This document shows positions 11,014 through 22,600 of a stretch of DNA of 64,000 nucleotides, one piece after another. Position 1 is the stretch's first letter. Each line of letters opens with the position of its first letter. A model generated the notes under the pieces. That model was not told the DNA's origin, searched no databases, and saw nothing but the letters and a program-made list of their open reading frames with translations. Location of the stretch: NCBI GenBank assembly GCA_000934385.1, contig KN880463.1, forward strand, positions 62,001 through 126,000. Direction: 5' to 3'. Made by a program: the position numbers and the translations under genes. Origin of the DNA: Cylindrobasidium torrendii FP15055 ss-10. Its lineage: Eukaryota; Basidiomycota; Agaricomycetes; Agaricales; Physalacriaceae.

Positions 11014-13039
11014 ATGGACGGCTTTGATGAGGAAAACCCATTCGACACGGAGCCTCGCGCGCCCTCTCCGTCGTCGTCCGTCTCCAAAGTCGATACATCT
11101 GCCCTAGCGACACCATTCGAATCATCCTCACCCCCCGAGGGCATGCCATCATTGCCGCAAAGTCCGCCAGCGCAGGCCTCATTCAAGAGCGACTATTGCT
11201 GCGCGCGCGACCGAGTCCTTCACTCTGATGATGGCGTCGAAATCCTTGTGCGTGGGTACGCTGCAAGGGACCTGCTTTTGTTAACCTTCAGCAGATTGCA
11301 GACGCCTTGAAGACATCTGTGAACGCGACCTCACCGTACATCACGTATGCCATACAAACCGGAGTGAGTGTCTAGCACTCTGCATCCTTACTTGGTTAAT
11401 ATTTTGTCAGAACGCAACGGCGCATCACAGATACTCGGAATTCGAAAGTCTGCGGACGTGCTTGTCGAAGCTCTATCCGACTCTAATCATACCACCCATA
11501 CCGTCGAAGAATACGATAGGGGACTATGCCGTGAAGCAGTCAAGGGCAAAGGAGGATGCAGCGCTGATTGCGCGGCGCAAGCGCATGTTGCAGACATTCT
11601 TGAATCGACTAGCCCGTCATCCAATATTGTCCAATGAGCATGTCTTCCACAGGTTCCTCGATGGAGAGGTGTCTTGGGTGCGTTAACCCGATTTTGACCA
11701 TCATACGCGCTCATTTTGCGCAGACTGAAGTCCTTAATTCGCCGCCAATATCTCTCTTGCCGAAGAACATCCTCAAGGCGCCTGCGCACAACCCTACAGA
11801 TCAGAACGCGTCGCCCGCTTACAATGCCCTACCCAATCCATCTGCCGCACACCCACTTCGCAACCCAGACCAACGCTTCCATGACTCAGAGGTCTTCACC
11901 AACAAGTTTGCTCAGCATGTAGCAGGACCAATGGAAAAGGTCACGCGGCGTACTATCAAACGTTGGTCAGGTTAGTCGGTTTTTAGCATTGAATGTCAAG
12001 ACAGCACTCATCGATCCAAATCGTAGACAATGCGCAGGATTATGCAGAACTTGGTGCAGCACTAAACGGATTCAGCTTGAACGAGACGGGGGAGTTGGCC
12101 ACCGCAATCGAGAAGACAGGACAGGCAATTGATGCGACGTACCTATCTACGAACAAGTTGGTGCGTGCTATGTCGCCCGAAAAGGACGCTGCTTATGGGA
12201 TGCACAGGCGCAGGACCTTGAACAGGAGTGGGCGGAGCCTCTGAATGAATATGCGCAATTCGCTGCCATCATCAAGAAGTTGCTGGCCTACCGACACCAA
12301 AAGCATGTCCAGTACGAAATGACACAGGATGCGCTTGAGTCAAGGCGAGAGTCAATCGAAGAGCTAGAGAAGAGTGAGCGGGAAGCACGGCGTTTGGAGG
12401 AGGCATTGGGACGTGGAAGAGGAGCCAGTATTTCTGCGGAGGCTCCAGCGGCCACTGGTGAAGCTGAAGCTGAGGGCACGTCATCATCCAGCGACCAAAC
12501 TCCTTCCTCGTCGTATCTCCCGCCGCATCCTGGACCAAACCCCGCACGTCGGAAGACGCGCACACCAGGGATGGGCCTCATCAATGCGATCAGCTACACT
12601 CTCCATGGCATGATGGATGTGGATCCTGAGACCGCCCGTAGAAACAATATCTCGAAGACAAGGGAAAACATTTCGCAAGTACGTTCGCATTCATGCCCCA
12701 GGAGCTTCCCTGATCTAGTTTTTTAAGCTCGAAGATGCGCTACATTTGAGTGCCCAAGATTTGAAGTACGCGAGTTCTACGATACAGGCCGACTTGGATC
12801 GTTTCCAAAGGCAGAAGGTTGCGGACCTACGCGAGATGACGATTGCCATGGCGAAAAGCCATCGAGATTGGTGTAAAAAGGTGTGTGGAACGGACAGGCG
12901 GGGGGTCTTGTATGGGGCATTCTAACGATTTCGTCAGAATTTAGAGGCATGGGAGGAGGCCAAGAAGGATATTGATGCCATTCCGGAGCATCCGAACTCG
13001 GCCAATTTGGAGAGGCAGGGTGTTGTGAACGGGCATTAG
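11014..13039 (+). CDS. SNX41: Sorting nexin 41-like PX-BAR protein
   Basis: Endosomal sorting nexin of the Snx41/Atg20 branch, which partners Snx4 in retrieving cargo to the Golgi and in selective autophagy. An acidic, proline/serine-rich N-terminus (MDGFDEENPFDTEPRAPSP) is followed by a PX domain that binds phosphatidylinositol 3-phosphate: ITYAIQTG, HHRYSEFESLRTCLSKLYPT, then IIPPIPSKNTIGDYAVKQ and ARRKRMLQTFLNRLARHPIL. A linker leads to the BAR region (FTNKFAQHVAGPMEKVTRR, LGAALNGFSLNE, AIEKTGQAIDATYLST, YAQFAAIIKKLLAYRHQKH), which is predicted coiled coil. The chain ends NLERQGVVNGH. About seven introns; those within the PX domain fall at clean GT-AG sites. Confidence 0.9.
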
Positions 13040-13488
13040 CACTGCAGACACAACTGTGTAGTTGAATGCTTGTCGTCGGCGGAGGGCAGCTCTAATTTAC
13101 ATTCGGGGACAATGGTACTTGAATTCTGTCATCGACTTGGCGAAGGCGTACATGTCAAGTGGCGTTGTCAGTAGTTGCAAGTCGGGTTTACTAGTGCTTT
13201 ATCGAGGGGATATCGTTTGAAGAGTGTCGCTCCTGTCAAGCCCTAGTGCCCTGACTGCAACAAACAGCTGCCTTGCTTGATCATATGTTGAGCTGCATTG
13301 TGTTTTCCAAAATGAGAAAGAAGCTTTGTCATCACTTGCGCATGTGTTCTCGAGGCCCAGAACTCGGAATGACTTGAATTTTCCAGTCCGCTGATATCAG
13401 ATCCTTCAGTTCAAGCTTCGACGTTCAAGCTAAATTCACAAGCAACTACCATAATATTATACACTCGCATTATTTTTCCTTGACCACC
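13040..13488. other. Intergenic region between convergent SNX41 and MET22
   Basis: The two stop codons face each other across this stretch, which must hold both transcript ends. No open frame of interest was seen. Confidence 0.45.
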
Positions 13489-14752
13489 TTACGCTTTCGC
13501 CTGCGCGCTGCTTGTCTCTTTTACACCTTGCTGCACGGCCTTGAGAACACGCTGGTGCCACTCCTTCCCGGTTGCAATAACACCAAAGTTCTCTCCAAGC
13601 GTACGCTCGAGACCAAAGTTGAGTGGTTCTCCTCGTCCATCGCATACAACACCGCCGGCTTCCTCGACGATTACCAAGCCTGGGGCATGATCCTAGCAAA
13701 CATCAGAGCCGAATGGCTGGAGAAATAGGATTGGGTACGTACCCAGATTTTTTCAGAATAGCCAACACCTGTGGGCATGCGCATGTAGACTCCACCGTCT
13801 CCGCGGGCAAGAGAGCAATATTTTGCCTGGCTATCCATGCGGGTTGGCTCGCGAGTGATGCCAAGCAGCGATGCTATACGCCCTGCAGTCGAGTGCGAGG
13901 AGTGCTCTGCTTCTACAGATTCGAGGAAATTGAGTTCTCCTTCGGCAAATGAGGGTATGGTGATAACTTTGGGTTGTGAGCCTTCGAGGTTGAGCTGAAG
14001 ACTGTCAGTTGGCTTGATGCGTGGATGGCTGGGTTTGGCGCACCTGCTCTGCGCCCTGCCCGCGTACGCCGACAAAGATACATCCTTTGAGGCCATCTGA
14101 GCTTGATGTATCGTAGGGTAGGTTGGGGCAGCCAATTACACCAACCTGAACCTGCGCGTCGACGATGAGAGATACACATACAGCGTATTGCTCTCCACGC
14201 AGGAATCCTTTTGTCCCGTCGATAGGATCAATGGTCCACATCCCTGTAATGAATCTTGGTATAAGGATTGAAACGAGAATGACCAAACGCACGGCCAGTG
14301 GGACCTCCAGAATGGTTTCCGAAGTCTATCGCATCGAGAAGCTGATCAGGAGTGAGCTCTTTTCCGGGCCCAATCCCCCATTGTTCGTTGTCTCCAACAC
14401 CGAGTTCTTTAACGAGCGCGTCATTCGCGAGTTGGACGATGCGGTCGCGCATTTCCTTGCCGGATTCTCCGCGGAGAGCTTTGGAATCTTCTTCGCCGAC
14501 AATGGGGTCGTCCGGAAAAGCTCTACGAATCATGGTCGCAATTACTGCTTGAGCAGCATAATCGCCGACTAGACTCATCAGTTACAGCAGACGCGCCAAC
14601 CTGGGAAGAAACGCACCAGTGACCGGAGACTTGTCGCCCTTTGTATAGCTCTCAGATTTTACGAGCTTCCGGAACACAGAGTCTGTAAGAGATGAGGCGC
14701 GGCGGACGGCACTGATTGCCAATTGGCGCTCTGCAAGGAAGGCCAAGGACAT
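13489..14752 (-). CDS. MET22: 3'(2'),5'-bisphosphate nucleotidase
   Basis: Magnesium-dependent phosphatase (MET22/HAL2). It converts 3'-phosphoadenosine 5'-phosphate, a by-product of sulfate assimilation, to AMP, and it is the classic lithium/sodium target in yeast. The start MSLAFLAERQLAISAVRRAS and the segment KSESYTKGDKSPVT are typical. Metal-binding motifs are present: GEEDSKALRG, and WTIDPIDGTKGFLRGEQYAV, the DP(I/L)DGT signature of the inositol monophosphatase superfamily. Later blocks are VEAEHSSHST, MDSQAKYCSLARGDGGVYMR and SEKIWDHAPGLVIVEEAGG, then a last exon ending SSAQAKA. Introns are short, for example within EKIW/DHAPG. It sits 83 bp from BFR2 in a head-to-head pair. MET5, the sulfite reductase of the same pathway, lies 5 kb away. 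Confidence 0.94.
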
Positions 14753-14835
14753 GGTGGGCAATGATGGAAAGAGATTGAAAGTAATTGGAATGACATCAAC
14801 GATCAGCCTCCGATCAATTTTTCTCTTCGACTATC

Positions 14836-16532
14836 ATGGCGGCGCGTACGGTCAATTGCATGGACCGTACTGAGTCTGAGGCTGACACCATGCAGGATTA
14901 TCCTTGGCCGAGCAGTTGGCCCAAATTGACTCCGCAGCTCCCGTTGGTGCGCATCAAGTTGAAATGAAGTCCATTCTTTCTCATTCCCTCTCAGAATTCG
15001 ACCCAGAGAATGCCGAAACTGGAGCGGGCAACGAGGCTCTTGACTTAGATGCAGGAAGAGGGCACTATATCGATGTGGGGTGCGTGCCTATCCTACCCTG
15101 AGGATATTCCCTGACACATGAGCAGACCGAGCACACTTCGTAAAGCCGGGGATAGCATTCTGGATCCGAAATACTCTGGCGCCAAAGTATCACGCAAAGA
15201 CCTCTTGGACCAAGAGGATGAATCAGATTCTGAAGGCGAGGAATCTGCGCTTGAGGACGACCCCATGAACGATGGGCCAGAGGAACAGGAAGACGAGGAG
15301 CAGGAAGAAGACGAAGAAGACGAGGAAGAGGGCCAATCAGTCGTGCCGCGGTCCCATTCTGCAAAGAGAAGGGAACCTTTAGAGGATGTACAACCACATT
15401 CCAATCACTCCGACAACTTGCAAGACACCTTAAAGCGAAACAGGGACCAAGACAGAAGGAAAGGTCAAGCTGTCGCACAACAATTGGTGAGTTATACATG
15501 TCCCAAGCATCGAGTCTTCTCACATCTCTCAGTCAATATGGGACTCTTTGGTGGATGCCAGAATACGACTTCAAAAAGCTGTGACCGCTGCGAACCGTGT
15601 GCCAGTGCGTTTGCTTTTGCGTAGGATGCTCTTTTGCTCAAAGGTCCTCCAGCCAAATTTCGACGTGACAGAGCAACCTGAGGGTGTGAAAGAGTCGCTC
15701 GCTCAAATGCTCCAAGAAGCCATGCTACTGTCCGAAGATTTGTTCGACCTACAAGAAGTACATATTTGCGTTATTGATGCTCTATCCTCTAACTTTCGTG
15801 CAGTCAATGTTTGATGGGCTCCCTCCCCGAAAGCGAAGGAGAATTGAAGACGATGACACTATCGACTCCTACGGAACCTACCTTCAAGAAGCTTCCACCC
15901 GAACTTCCCTCGTCGAACAACAACAACATCCTGAGCTTGTACAAACACTCAACAAATGGTCAGCCAAGATTCAAGCTGTTTCCCCTGCAGTTCTTCTTCC
16001 CTCCAACCGCAACACATTCTCTAAAAAATCCCAAAACCTCAAATCTGCCGTTCAGCTCATCGCGGACGGACTTCACGACCAGGACAAGCTCCTGAAGCGC
16101 ACGCAGATCTGGCGCGGCAAGGGTGACCGACTCGGAGAACGCTCTTATGAAGGCGGCGGAGAGCACGATACGCACATTTTTGACGACACAGACTTTTACC
16201 AACAACTTCTACGTGACGTTATTGACTCCAAGTCCGGGTCTGGAGGCGCTGGGGAGGATTGGCTTTTGGCACAGAAGCAGCGCAAAGCCAAGAAGAAAGT
16301 AGACACCAAGGCTAGCAAGGGTCGCAAGATACGGTATGACGTCCACGAGAAGTTGCAGAACTTCATGGTTCCCATCACTATTCGCGGGGCGTGGCCGGAG
16401 CAACAAATCGACGAGCTCTTTGCTTCGCTGTTGGGTCTGGGCGCAGAGCCTGCGGGAGTTAGTGACGTGCAAATGAAGGAGGACGCTGTTGTTAAACAGT
16501 CGTTACAAGACGGGTTTAAGTTGTTTGGTTAG
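14836..16532 (+). CDS. BFR2: BFR2/AATF ribosome-biogenesis protein
   Basis: Nucleolar protein of the BFR2/AATF (TRAUB) family, needed for early 18S rRNA processing within the small-subunit processome. A nine-base coding stretch plus one base precedes a 50-bp intron, giving MAARLSLAEQLAQIDSAAP, the family's N-terminus; without the splice the frame contains a stop. Then come VEFDPENAE, VGPSTLRKAG, SGAKVSRKDLL, a long acidic tract (Glu/Asp-rich, about 45 residues), LWDSLVDARIRLQKAV and PPRKRRRIEDDD. The C-terminal TRAUB domain has DDTDFYQQLLRDVIDSK, KQRKAKKKVDTKASKGRKIR and YDVHEKLQNFMVP, ending DGFKLFG. Complete, about six introns. Confidence 0.93.
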
Positions 16533-16748
16533 CATATCTATCTTCTGTTACAGTGTACAATAACATTTTTTGTGGTTGCACACCTCAAAAGAATGTAAAT
16601 GCGTGGATACGCGGAGATGTTGAAGTAGTGACAGGATGGGTATCCTTTCACAAGCACGGTGAGTCCAGTTATTTTTTCTTCATGTCCTACTGTGACTTCG
16701 ACATTTTGCCCGACCCCAAAGTACGCGGTCACATCTACAAAGTAGCTA

Positions 16749-17400
16749 CTAAAGAAGACCTTGAGCAACCAATCCGGCCGACGTGTTCCCCAAGAAGCTG
16801 CGACCAAAAGTGAGCCGACGCATTTCGAACATGAAGAGAAGCGCTTTACCCAATGTTATCTGCGCCTGGGTCCAGAAACACACTGGGAGTTATTGTCAGC
16901 AATTTCGGATAGCAGTCCGTGAATTCTGAATACGACCCACATCAGTCCGCGGTCGTTCGACAGCCCCAAAGACTTGTTGAGGAACTCCGAAAATGCTTTG
17001 CTAAATTTCTGGGTGTTCGAGGGCGACAGATTATCCAGGGATGCCTAAAGAAGCATCCAGAGATGTTCAACACGAGGGGACAAGAAAGGATACTGACAAC
17101 GAAGAGTTGAAAAGCGGGCTCTGCGGTGCCGTTGATAACCACAACTGGGACAGGGAGAACGCTGACTACAAGGGAGCTCTCATCCTTGCTCAAGATACGA
17201 GCGCTCTCCTAAATATGTGCTGTTGCTTGAGGAAACGTGCGGCGGTCATTCAAAAACACACCTTGGAGAACTCGAGTGCAAAGGCGGTGACGTCGGCGAT
17301 CTGTTAACAGAGGCCTGGTTAGTTTATGGTCCTGGTGCAGCAAATCCAGTGCCGACGGTTGGCTCACCTTGGCGTTCGTATTCAACTGAAGGGATGGCAT
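16749..17400 (-). CDS. MIF-family tautomerase (about 122 aa)
   Basis: Homologue of macrophage migration inhibitory factor, a trimeric tautomerase. Six exons join to give MPSLQLNTNAK, IADVTAFALEFSK, ESARILSKDESSLVVSVLPV with VVVINGTAEPAFQLFV, ASLDNLSPSNTQKFSKAFSE, GLSNDRGLIVFLDPGADNIG and FLGNTSAGLVAQGLL. The proline after the initiator Met is the catalytic base in the family and is present. The length and the hydrophobic strand order also fit. The family's N-(T/S)-x-F end is seen as G-N-T-S-A-G. The vertebrate CxxC motif is absent. All five introns are 50-85 bp with GT-AG ends. What it does in fungi is not well defined. No signal peptide is seen, as is usual for the family. It is convergent with BFR2, with 216 bp between the stops. 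Confidence 0.85.
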
Positions 17401-18171
17401 GCTTGGGTAGATTGAGGGATGAAGACAAGTGGCTATGAAGGCTGGAGCCTTATATAGGCAGGCGGTTCTTATTTCCCGGAAGCCTCCTGGGGTGGTTCAA
17501 CAGGTCACTCCATGCTGACTGAAAAAGACGCACATCGCTGACTGAGTAGTGAAATAAGTCAGGTGCACAAAATGAATTCGAAGTTCCCGAAACTGTAAAA
17601 CGTGAGAGGGTTTGCTCAAGATCGACGACGGGAACCCGAAAACGTTGAGATATGGGTATTATCACGGGAAGTAACTCGCAGGAACGATAAATAAAAGTGA
17701 AGTATCATGAAAGCGGAGTAGAATGCTCAGATGGGGGCCCACTTGTAGTCCGTTGACCGGCCGAAAGTTCACTCCTCAAATATGGTTTTTCCGTTGGACA
17801 TTGTTTATGGCGTGAATGATGAGATGAGATGAAGAGCCCGATTTCGAAAACCAAGATTGAAAAGTTGTGCTTATAGACAATGGCTCGATCGGCTTCCCGG
17901 AATGGTATATGATCTGATGCGGTGTACGGGATAAAGGCTGAGACAGTGTCAACCAGTGTATATCGTACTACCAGCATCAGTGATCCTAGCAAGCGTGTGA
18001 AAGCAAAGTTGCACGTTCGTCATTTCAATCTACGCCCAAGCTCAAATTTGTATAATCGCAAACTGTTTGTCCACTGCTGACGAGGGATTCAAGATCTAAT
18101 TGAGGCATTCGTCCTCACCAGGCTCTGGGAATATGTGTCAGGTTTGCTGCAGGGAAAGGACGGCCAAGAAG
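17401..18171. other. Promoter side of the MIF gene; no other gene seen
   Basis: Contains the TATA element of the MIF gene near its left end and the 3' flank of the small secreted protein at its right end. No supported coding sequence in between. Confidence 0.4.
17448..17458 (-). promoter_or_regulatory. TATA box of the MIF gene
   Basis: CCTATATAAGG on the minus strand, about 50 bp upstream of the MIF start codon. This is a near-ideal TATA sequence, nearly symmetric, and supports the start chosen. Confidence 0.6.
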
Positions 18172-18780
18172 TTACTCGCCTGGGTTTTCCTGCACTGTGA
18201 CACTTGCACTCTTCCCGACCTCTCCTTGCGCGTCGGTAACGGTCCAGTAAACATCGTAGTCTGCGGCAGCCCATGAATTAGCCTCTGTCAAGCGGGTGGA
18301 AACATGGCAAAACAGGAATGGCACTGGCAATGGAAGTGGCGAGGAGATAGAGATATGACTTACTAGCTTCCCAGGCAACGATGTGCGTGACATTTAGGTC
18401 GTTCGTAGGTCCAGGATTGAAGCGGTCGTTGAACGGCAGGGTATCAGTAGGATCCTCTGAATTGACTATTCTAAGAGACGATGGTTAGCGACGTGGAATG
18501 TGAACAGATATTTGTTCACTGACTCGACAATGTAGGGGGCTATCAACAGTCAAAATCAGGCGCCGCATGGAAAAGAAGGGGCAGTACATACCCACTCCAC
18601 CCGACCAAGTGATGGTCACGTCTTTGCACATAACAGCGCTGTCTGGCCTGAAATCACGAAAGTCATGAGTGTTTCGCCCTTGAATGGCAATAGAGACCTC
18701 GCATACGTGTCTACAGTGACGCAGTAAACGCCTGCGGTAGCTACACAAACAAGGAAAACAAGGGAATTCGAAGACAACAT
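18172..18780 (-). CDS. Small secreted protein with beta-sandwich-like motif
   Basis: About 121 residues from five exons. Residues 1 to about 22 (MLSSNSLVFLVCVATAGVYC) form a clear signal peptide. The mature part has VTITWSGGVAPYIVEIVNSE, like the TWSGG-PY motif common in basidiomycete secreted proteins with a single beta-sandwich domain. Then follow HIVAWEA, DYDVYWTVTDAQGEVGKSA and VTVQENPGE. One cysteine remains in the mature chain. No enzyme motif was seen, so the function is unknown; a cell-wall or extracellular role is inferred from the signal peptide. The intron before the last exon has two possible acceptors, both in frame, differing by five residues. Confidence 0.7.
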
Positions 18781-19673
18781 GACAGGTAGTACGTCGTGGA
18801 GGCAGCCAGTGTACAGCGCGCAGTCCTTTATACTGTCAGATGCAGCGGTACAACAGCGCAGCTCTGTACGTTTGATGTTTTGATGATACAAGATGATACT
18901 TGAGGAAGAGGGTCACTTCCGAGCTTGAACGGGGCCATTCTCCACAGTTTCGAATTTGAACGTATGAACACTGTCCAAAAGAACCCAATTTGTTATCAGT
19001 GAAACAGATGGTTCAGAAGGATCTGGTCAACAGTTTGAAAAGGTAGCAATGTTCATTCTGTGCAGAGTACAGCGCCGATGACAAGCCCCAACCCTCCACG
19101 TAGTACACGTATCAAGAGAGCGCGCACCAGGCCATAAAACCTGACTGGTCACTGGTACAAACACAACAAATGGAGACTCTCAACAATGATCCACGATGCC
19201 TTGGCGATACCCACAAGCGGTCAATCGGATTGTCACTTTCGCCTGAGAATTCAGGATCAATTTACATACCAAGATGATCAGGCGAGAAACCTGCGAAGAA
19301 TAATCTGAAAATGCGCCTCAGTCAACCGAACAACCGAGTATTTTGCCTGAATTCTCAGTTGCTTACCAACGTTGTTTACAGGGTTTCCTGAGCGATGTAC
19401 AATCTCGGTTCTTCGGTTAGAACGATTGCGGTCTGTGCCAATTCTTTGCGAGGTTTTCCCAGCTGGTTTTCCAGCATCAGATCGTCCGACAAACTCACCA
19501 AAGTAGCGTCCGTTTTAACTCTACCACTCCTCGGATACTTCTCGTCGATCCAACCACTATCCAGAAAAGAATTGCTGATTTTACAACGACGAACATTGGT
19601 AAACACATAATATCAAACTAAAAACACATTATTAACCATGAATCAAGCATTTTTCTTCCACGACGACGAGGAG
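18781..19673. other. Intergenic region, no gene recognised
   Basis: A TATAAAGG box at 18825-18832 (minus strand) lies about 45 bp upstream of the small secreted protein. A minus-strand frame near 19376-19606 and its antisense partner show no family motif. Confidence 0.35.
18825..18832 (-). promoter_or_regulatory. TATA box of the small secreted protein gene
   Basis: TATAAAGG read on the minus strand, about 45 bp before the start codon of the signal-peptide protein. Confidence 0.5.
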
Positions 19674-22600
19674 CTACTGGTCATTTCCGCCCATGCCCTC
19701 ATACCACAACCGGCCCTCTGTCGTTGCCGAGATATAGCCCGCCCGGATCGTCCAGTCACCAAACCTCTCGCCTTGCTCCCGCTCGAGTGCATAGCGCTTT
19801 ATCATGGGACCTAGAATGGCGAGGATTTCAGGTTCCGTCACGGATTCTACATTCGTGCATGAGTAAAGATTTCATAGAGTCAGGAGCATTTGGCATACCT
19901 CGGTAGATCTTGTTCAGCCTCTGTCCGTAGAAGCCTCCGCCGAGGAGCATGAGATACGTGCCAGGCGCCTTGCCCACGAACGCGATCTCCGCCAAATATG
20001 GTCGTGCACACCCATTGGGGCATCCGGTCATGCGCATCACAATCGAGTCATTACGCAGCCCTGCCGCTTCACAGATGGCTTCCACCTTGGTCACAAGCAA
20101 GGGAAGGTACTGCCGAGGGGATTAGAATACTTTGAACGGAAAGGAAAACGAAAAATACCGACACGTTCACTCTCTGCCATTGCGAGGCCGCACGTCGGGA
20201 AAGCGACACACGCGGAACTCGACGCCCTCAATGCGCTGACTTCTGCAGCAGCAACACCCTCCTGCTTCGTGCCCTTGCCATATGGGCCCTCAGCACCAGG
20301 CAACTTCCACTTCCTCATCACCGCTACGACCTCGTCTACCTTGTCCTCCGGAATACCAGACACAACGGGATGCTGGTTCGCCGTCAAGCGGAAGCTTGGT
20401 CCTGAGTCCGAGGGAGCGTGGCCGACACCGCCAAGCGAAGTCGGTCCGTCGCGTGCGATCCTCCCCTTCGCGTTCAACGATGCATCCGTCCAGCTTTCCA
20501 TCACCCTGGCCAATTCTGCCAAGCCACTCTTCACCTGCATCCCGCTTCCCGGTTCGTCTTGGATACGACCATTCTCGACGAACATCACATAGTGCCACCT
20601 GCCGTCCTCGCCTTGATGCCAACCGTAATCATCTGTGTTGCGGTCGAATGTATATGGCGCCGCTGCAGCAAGTTTGTAGCCACCCTTGGAGCGATAGCTT
20701 GGAGGAAGGTTTGTAGAAAGGTAGGACTCGACCTCACTCTTGTAAACGTCGAGGCCAAGGCGGTCGATGGTGTATTTCAGACGCGCGTTCTTGCGGCTAG
20801 GAATGGATTCAATACCAGAACTAGTCAGGGAACGCAATGATGCACTTACTCGACACGGTTGCCGTTGTCCCTCTGGACGATCATGACCGCTTCAGCGATC
20901 TTGCAGCCCTCCCACCATGCACCGCCCTCCTCTGTTGCCGCCTTGCCCTCCTGGGCACCGGCGCCGATCGGCACAAAGCCAATGATGCTTCCTGCCCTAG
21001 GGTACGTCTTCTTGTTTCCGTGGGTGACACCCATCCCACCACCGATAGACACATTGAAGCCCGCCAGGCTTCCGTCGACGGGGTTCACGATAGCGATGAA
21101 GCCGAGGTCGTTGGCAAAGACATCGACATCGTTTGTCGGAGGGACGGCAACGGCAATCTTGAACTAACGAGGGGTCAGTAACATTTTTTGGACATGCAGG
21201 GTAGCATACCTTGCGTGGCAGGTAGAACTCGCCGTATAGAGGCTCGAAATCTTTGACGGCCTCTCCGGCAACAAGCTTCTTCTTGCCACCATCAATACCA
21301 TCGAGCCAAATCTCGTGGTACGCAGTGGTACGGGGCACAAGGTGTTCGCTGAGTGCCACAGAGAACGCGAACACTTGCGCATGCAATTTTGAGAACGATG
21401 GGACGGAGGAACAAATCACATTGCTAGGATCTATGAATATCGGACAAGACAAACCGTGTGGGTAGGTGCTCACCGGTTAACATCACCACAAGCCGCAAGG
21501 GTGTCAAGTAGAGCACGGTTGATGCCGCCGATGGCTGGCTTGAGCTCTTTCTTGATTACGCCGTGGAATTGGAACGTCGCACGGGTCGTGATCTGGGGCC
21601 CAACTCAGCTAAGAACCTTATGACTGCGAACGATAGACTCACCTTGAAAGTTCCATTGCCCCTTTCATCCGCAATTCTGTCCATAGCATTCCACTGCCAT
21701 GGCGTACAGACACCTCCGGGCATGCGCACACGAATCATGAAGCTGTACGCCGGCTCAGCTCCAGCTCCCTCGCGTTCTTCGCGGATATCTCTGTCGTCTT
21801 GTTGGTAGATACCATGGAATTTGGTGAGTTGACCGTCACTTGGTGCCAGTGCACCGGTCGTCGAATCCTCGAGACCTTCAGCGATGGTGCCGCGAAGATA
21901 TCCGGAGGCCGCCTTGATATGCTCGTTGGTAATCGGCTCTGGCTCTACCTCGGTAACCTCAACACCATCGACACCGAGCGCCTTCCAAAGTAACGCCTCC
22001 CACGGCTTCAAACCAGTCTCCGCTCCGTCGGCATCTTGGTCATCTCCAAGACCTAGCGCAACCACACGTTCGCCGCCCAGCTTTTCGAGGCGCGCATCGA
22101 GATCCTTTGAAGGCTTGTTGTAGTAATGTGCATCCTCTTTTCTCGGCCAGTAGTGCGAGTCACCCATACCGAAGACGCCATACTTGAGCTGAGGAAGAAT
22201 TTTCTCGTCCGAAGCAGCCGCGGCGTTCAGCGCCTTGAAGAATGAGCGCGCATTCTGCGGAGGCTCACCCTGCCCAGCAGTGGAAGTCACGAAAATCACG
22301 AGGGCATCCTGCTCCTTGAGCCCGTCGAGTGTGACAGTGTCGAGCGCAGCCACCACCTGGACCTGGACCCCCCGTGCCTTCGCCCTACCGACCAATCGCT
22401 TCGCCTTCTTTTCAGCATTGCCGCCGTCACTGGCAAAGAGGACTACAAGTGATGGCGCGTCCAGGCCGCCGAGAAGGTCCTCATATGCCTGTTCCGCCTT
22501 CTTCCTGCGCGCCTCGCGGACGCTGGCGCCAAGGGATCCAACCAGCTCCGCAGCAAGCTGAGGTTGCTTACGCACCAGCTGCGAGATATGATTTTGACGA

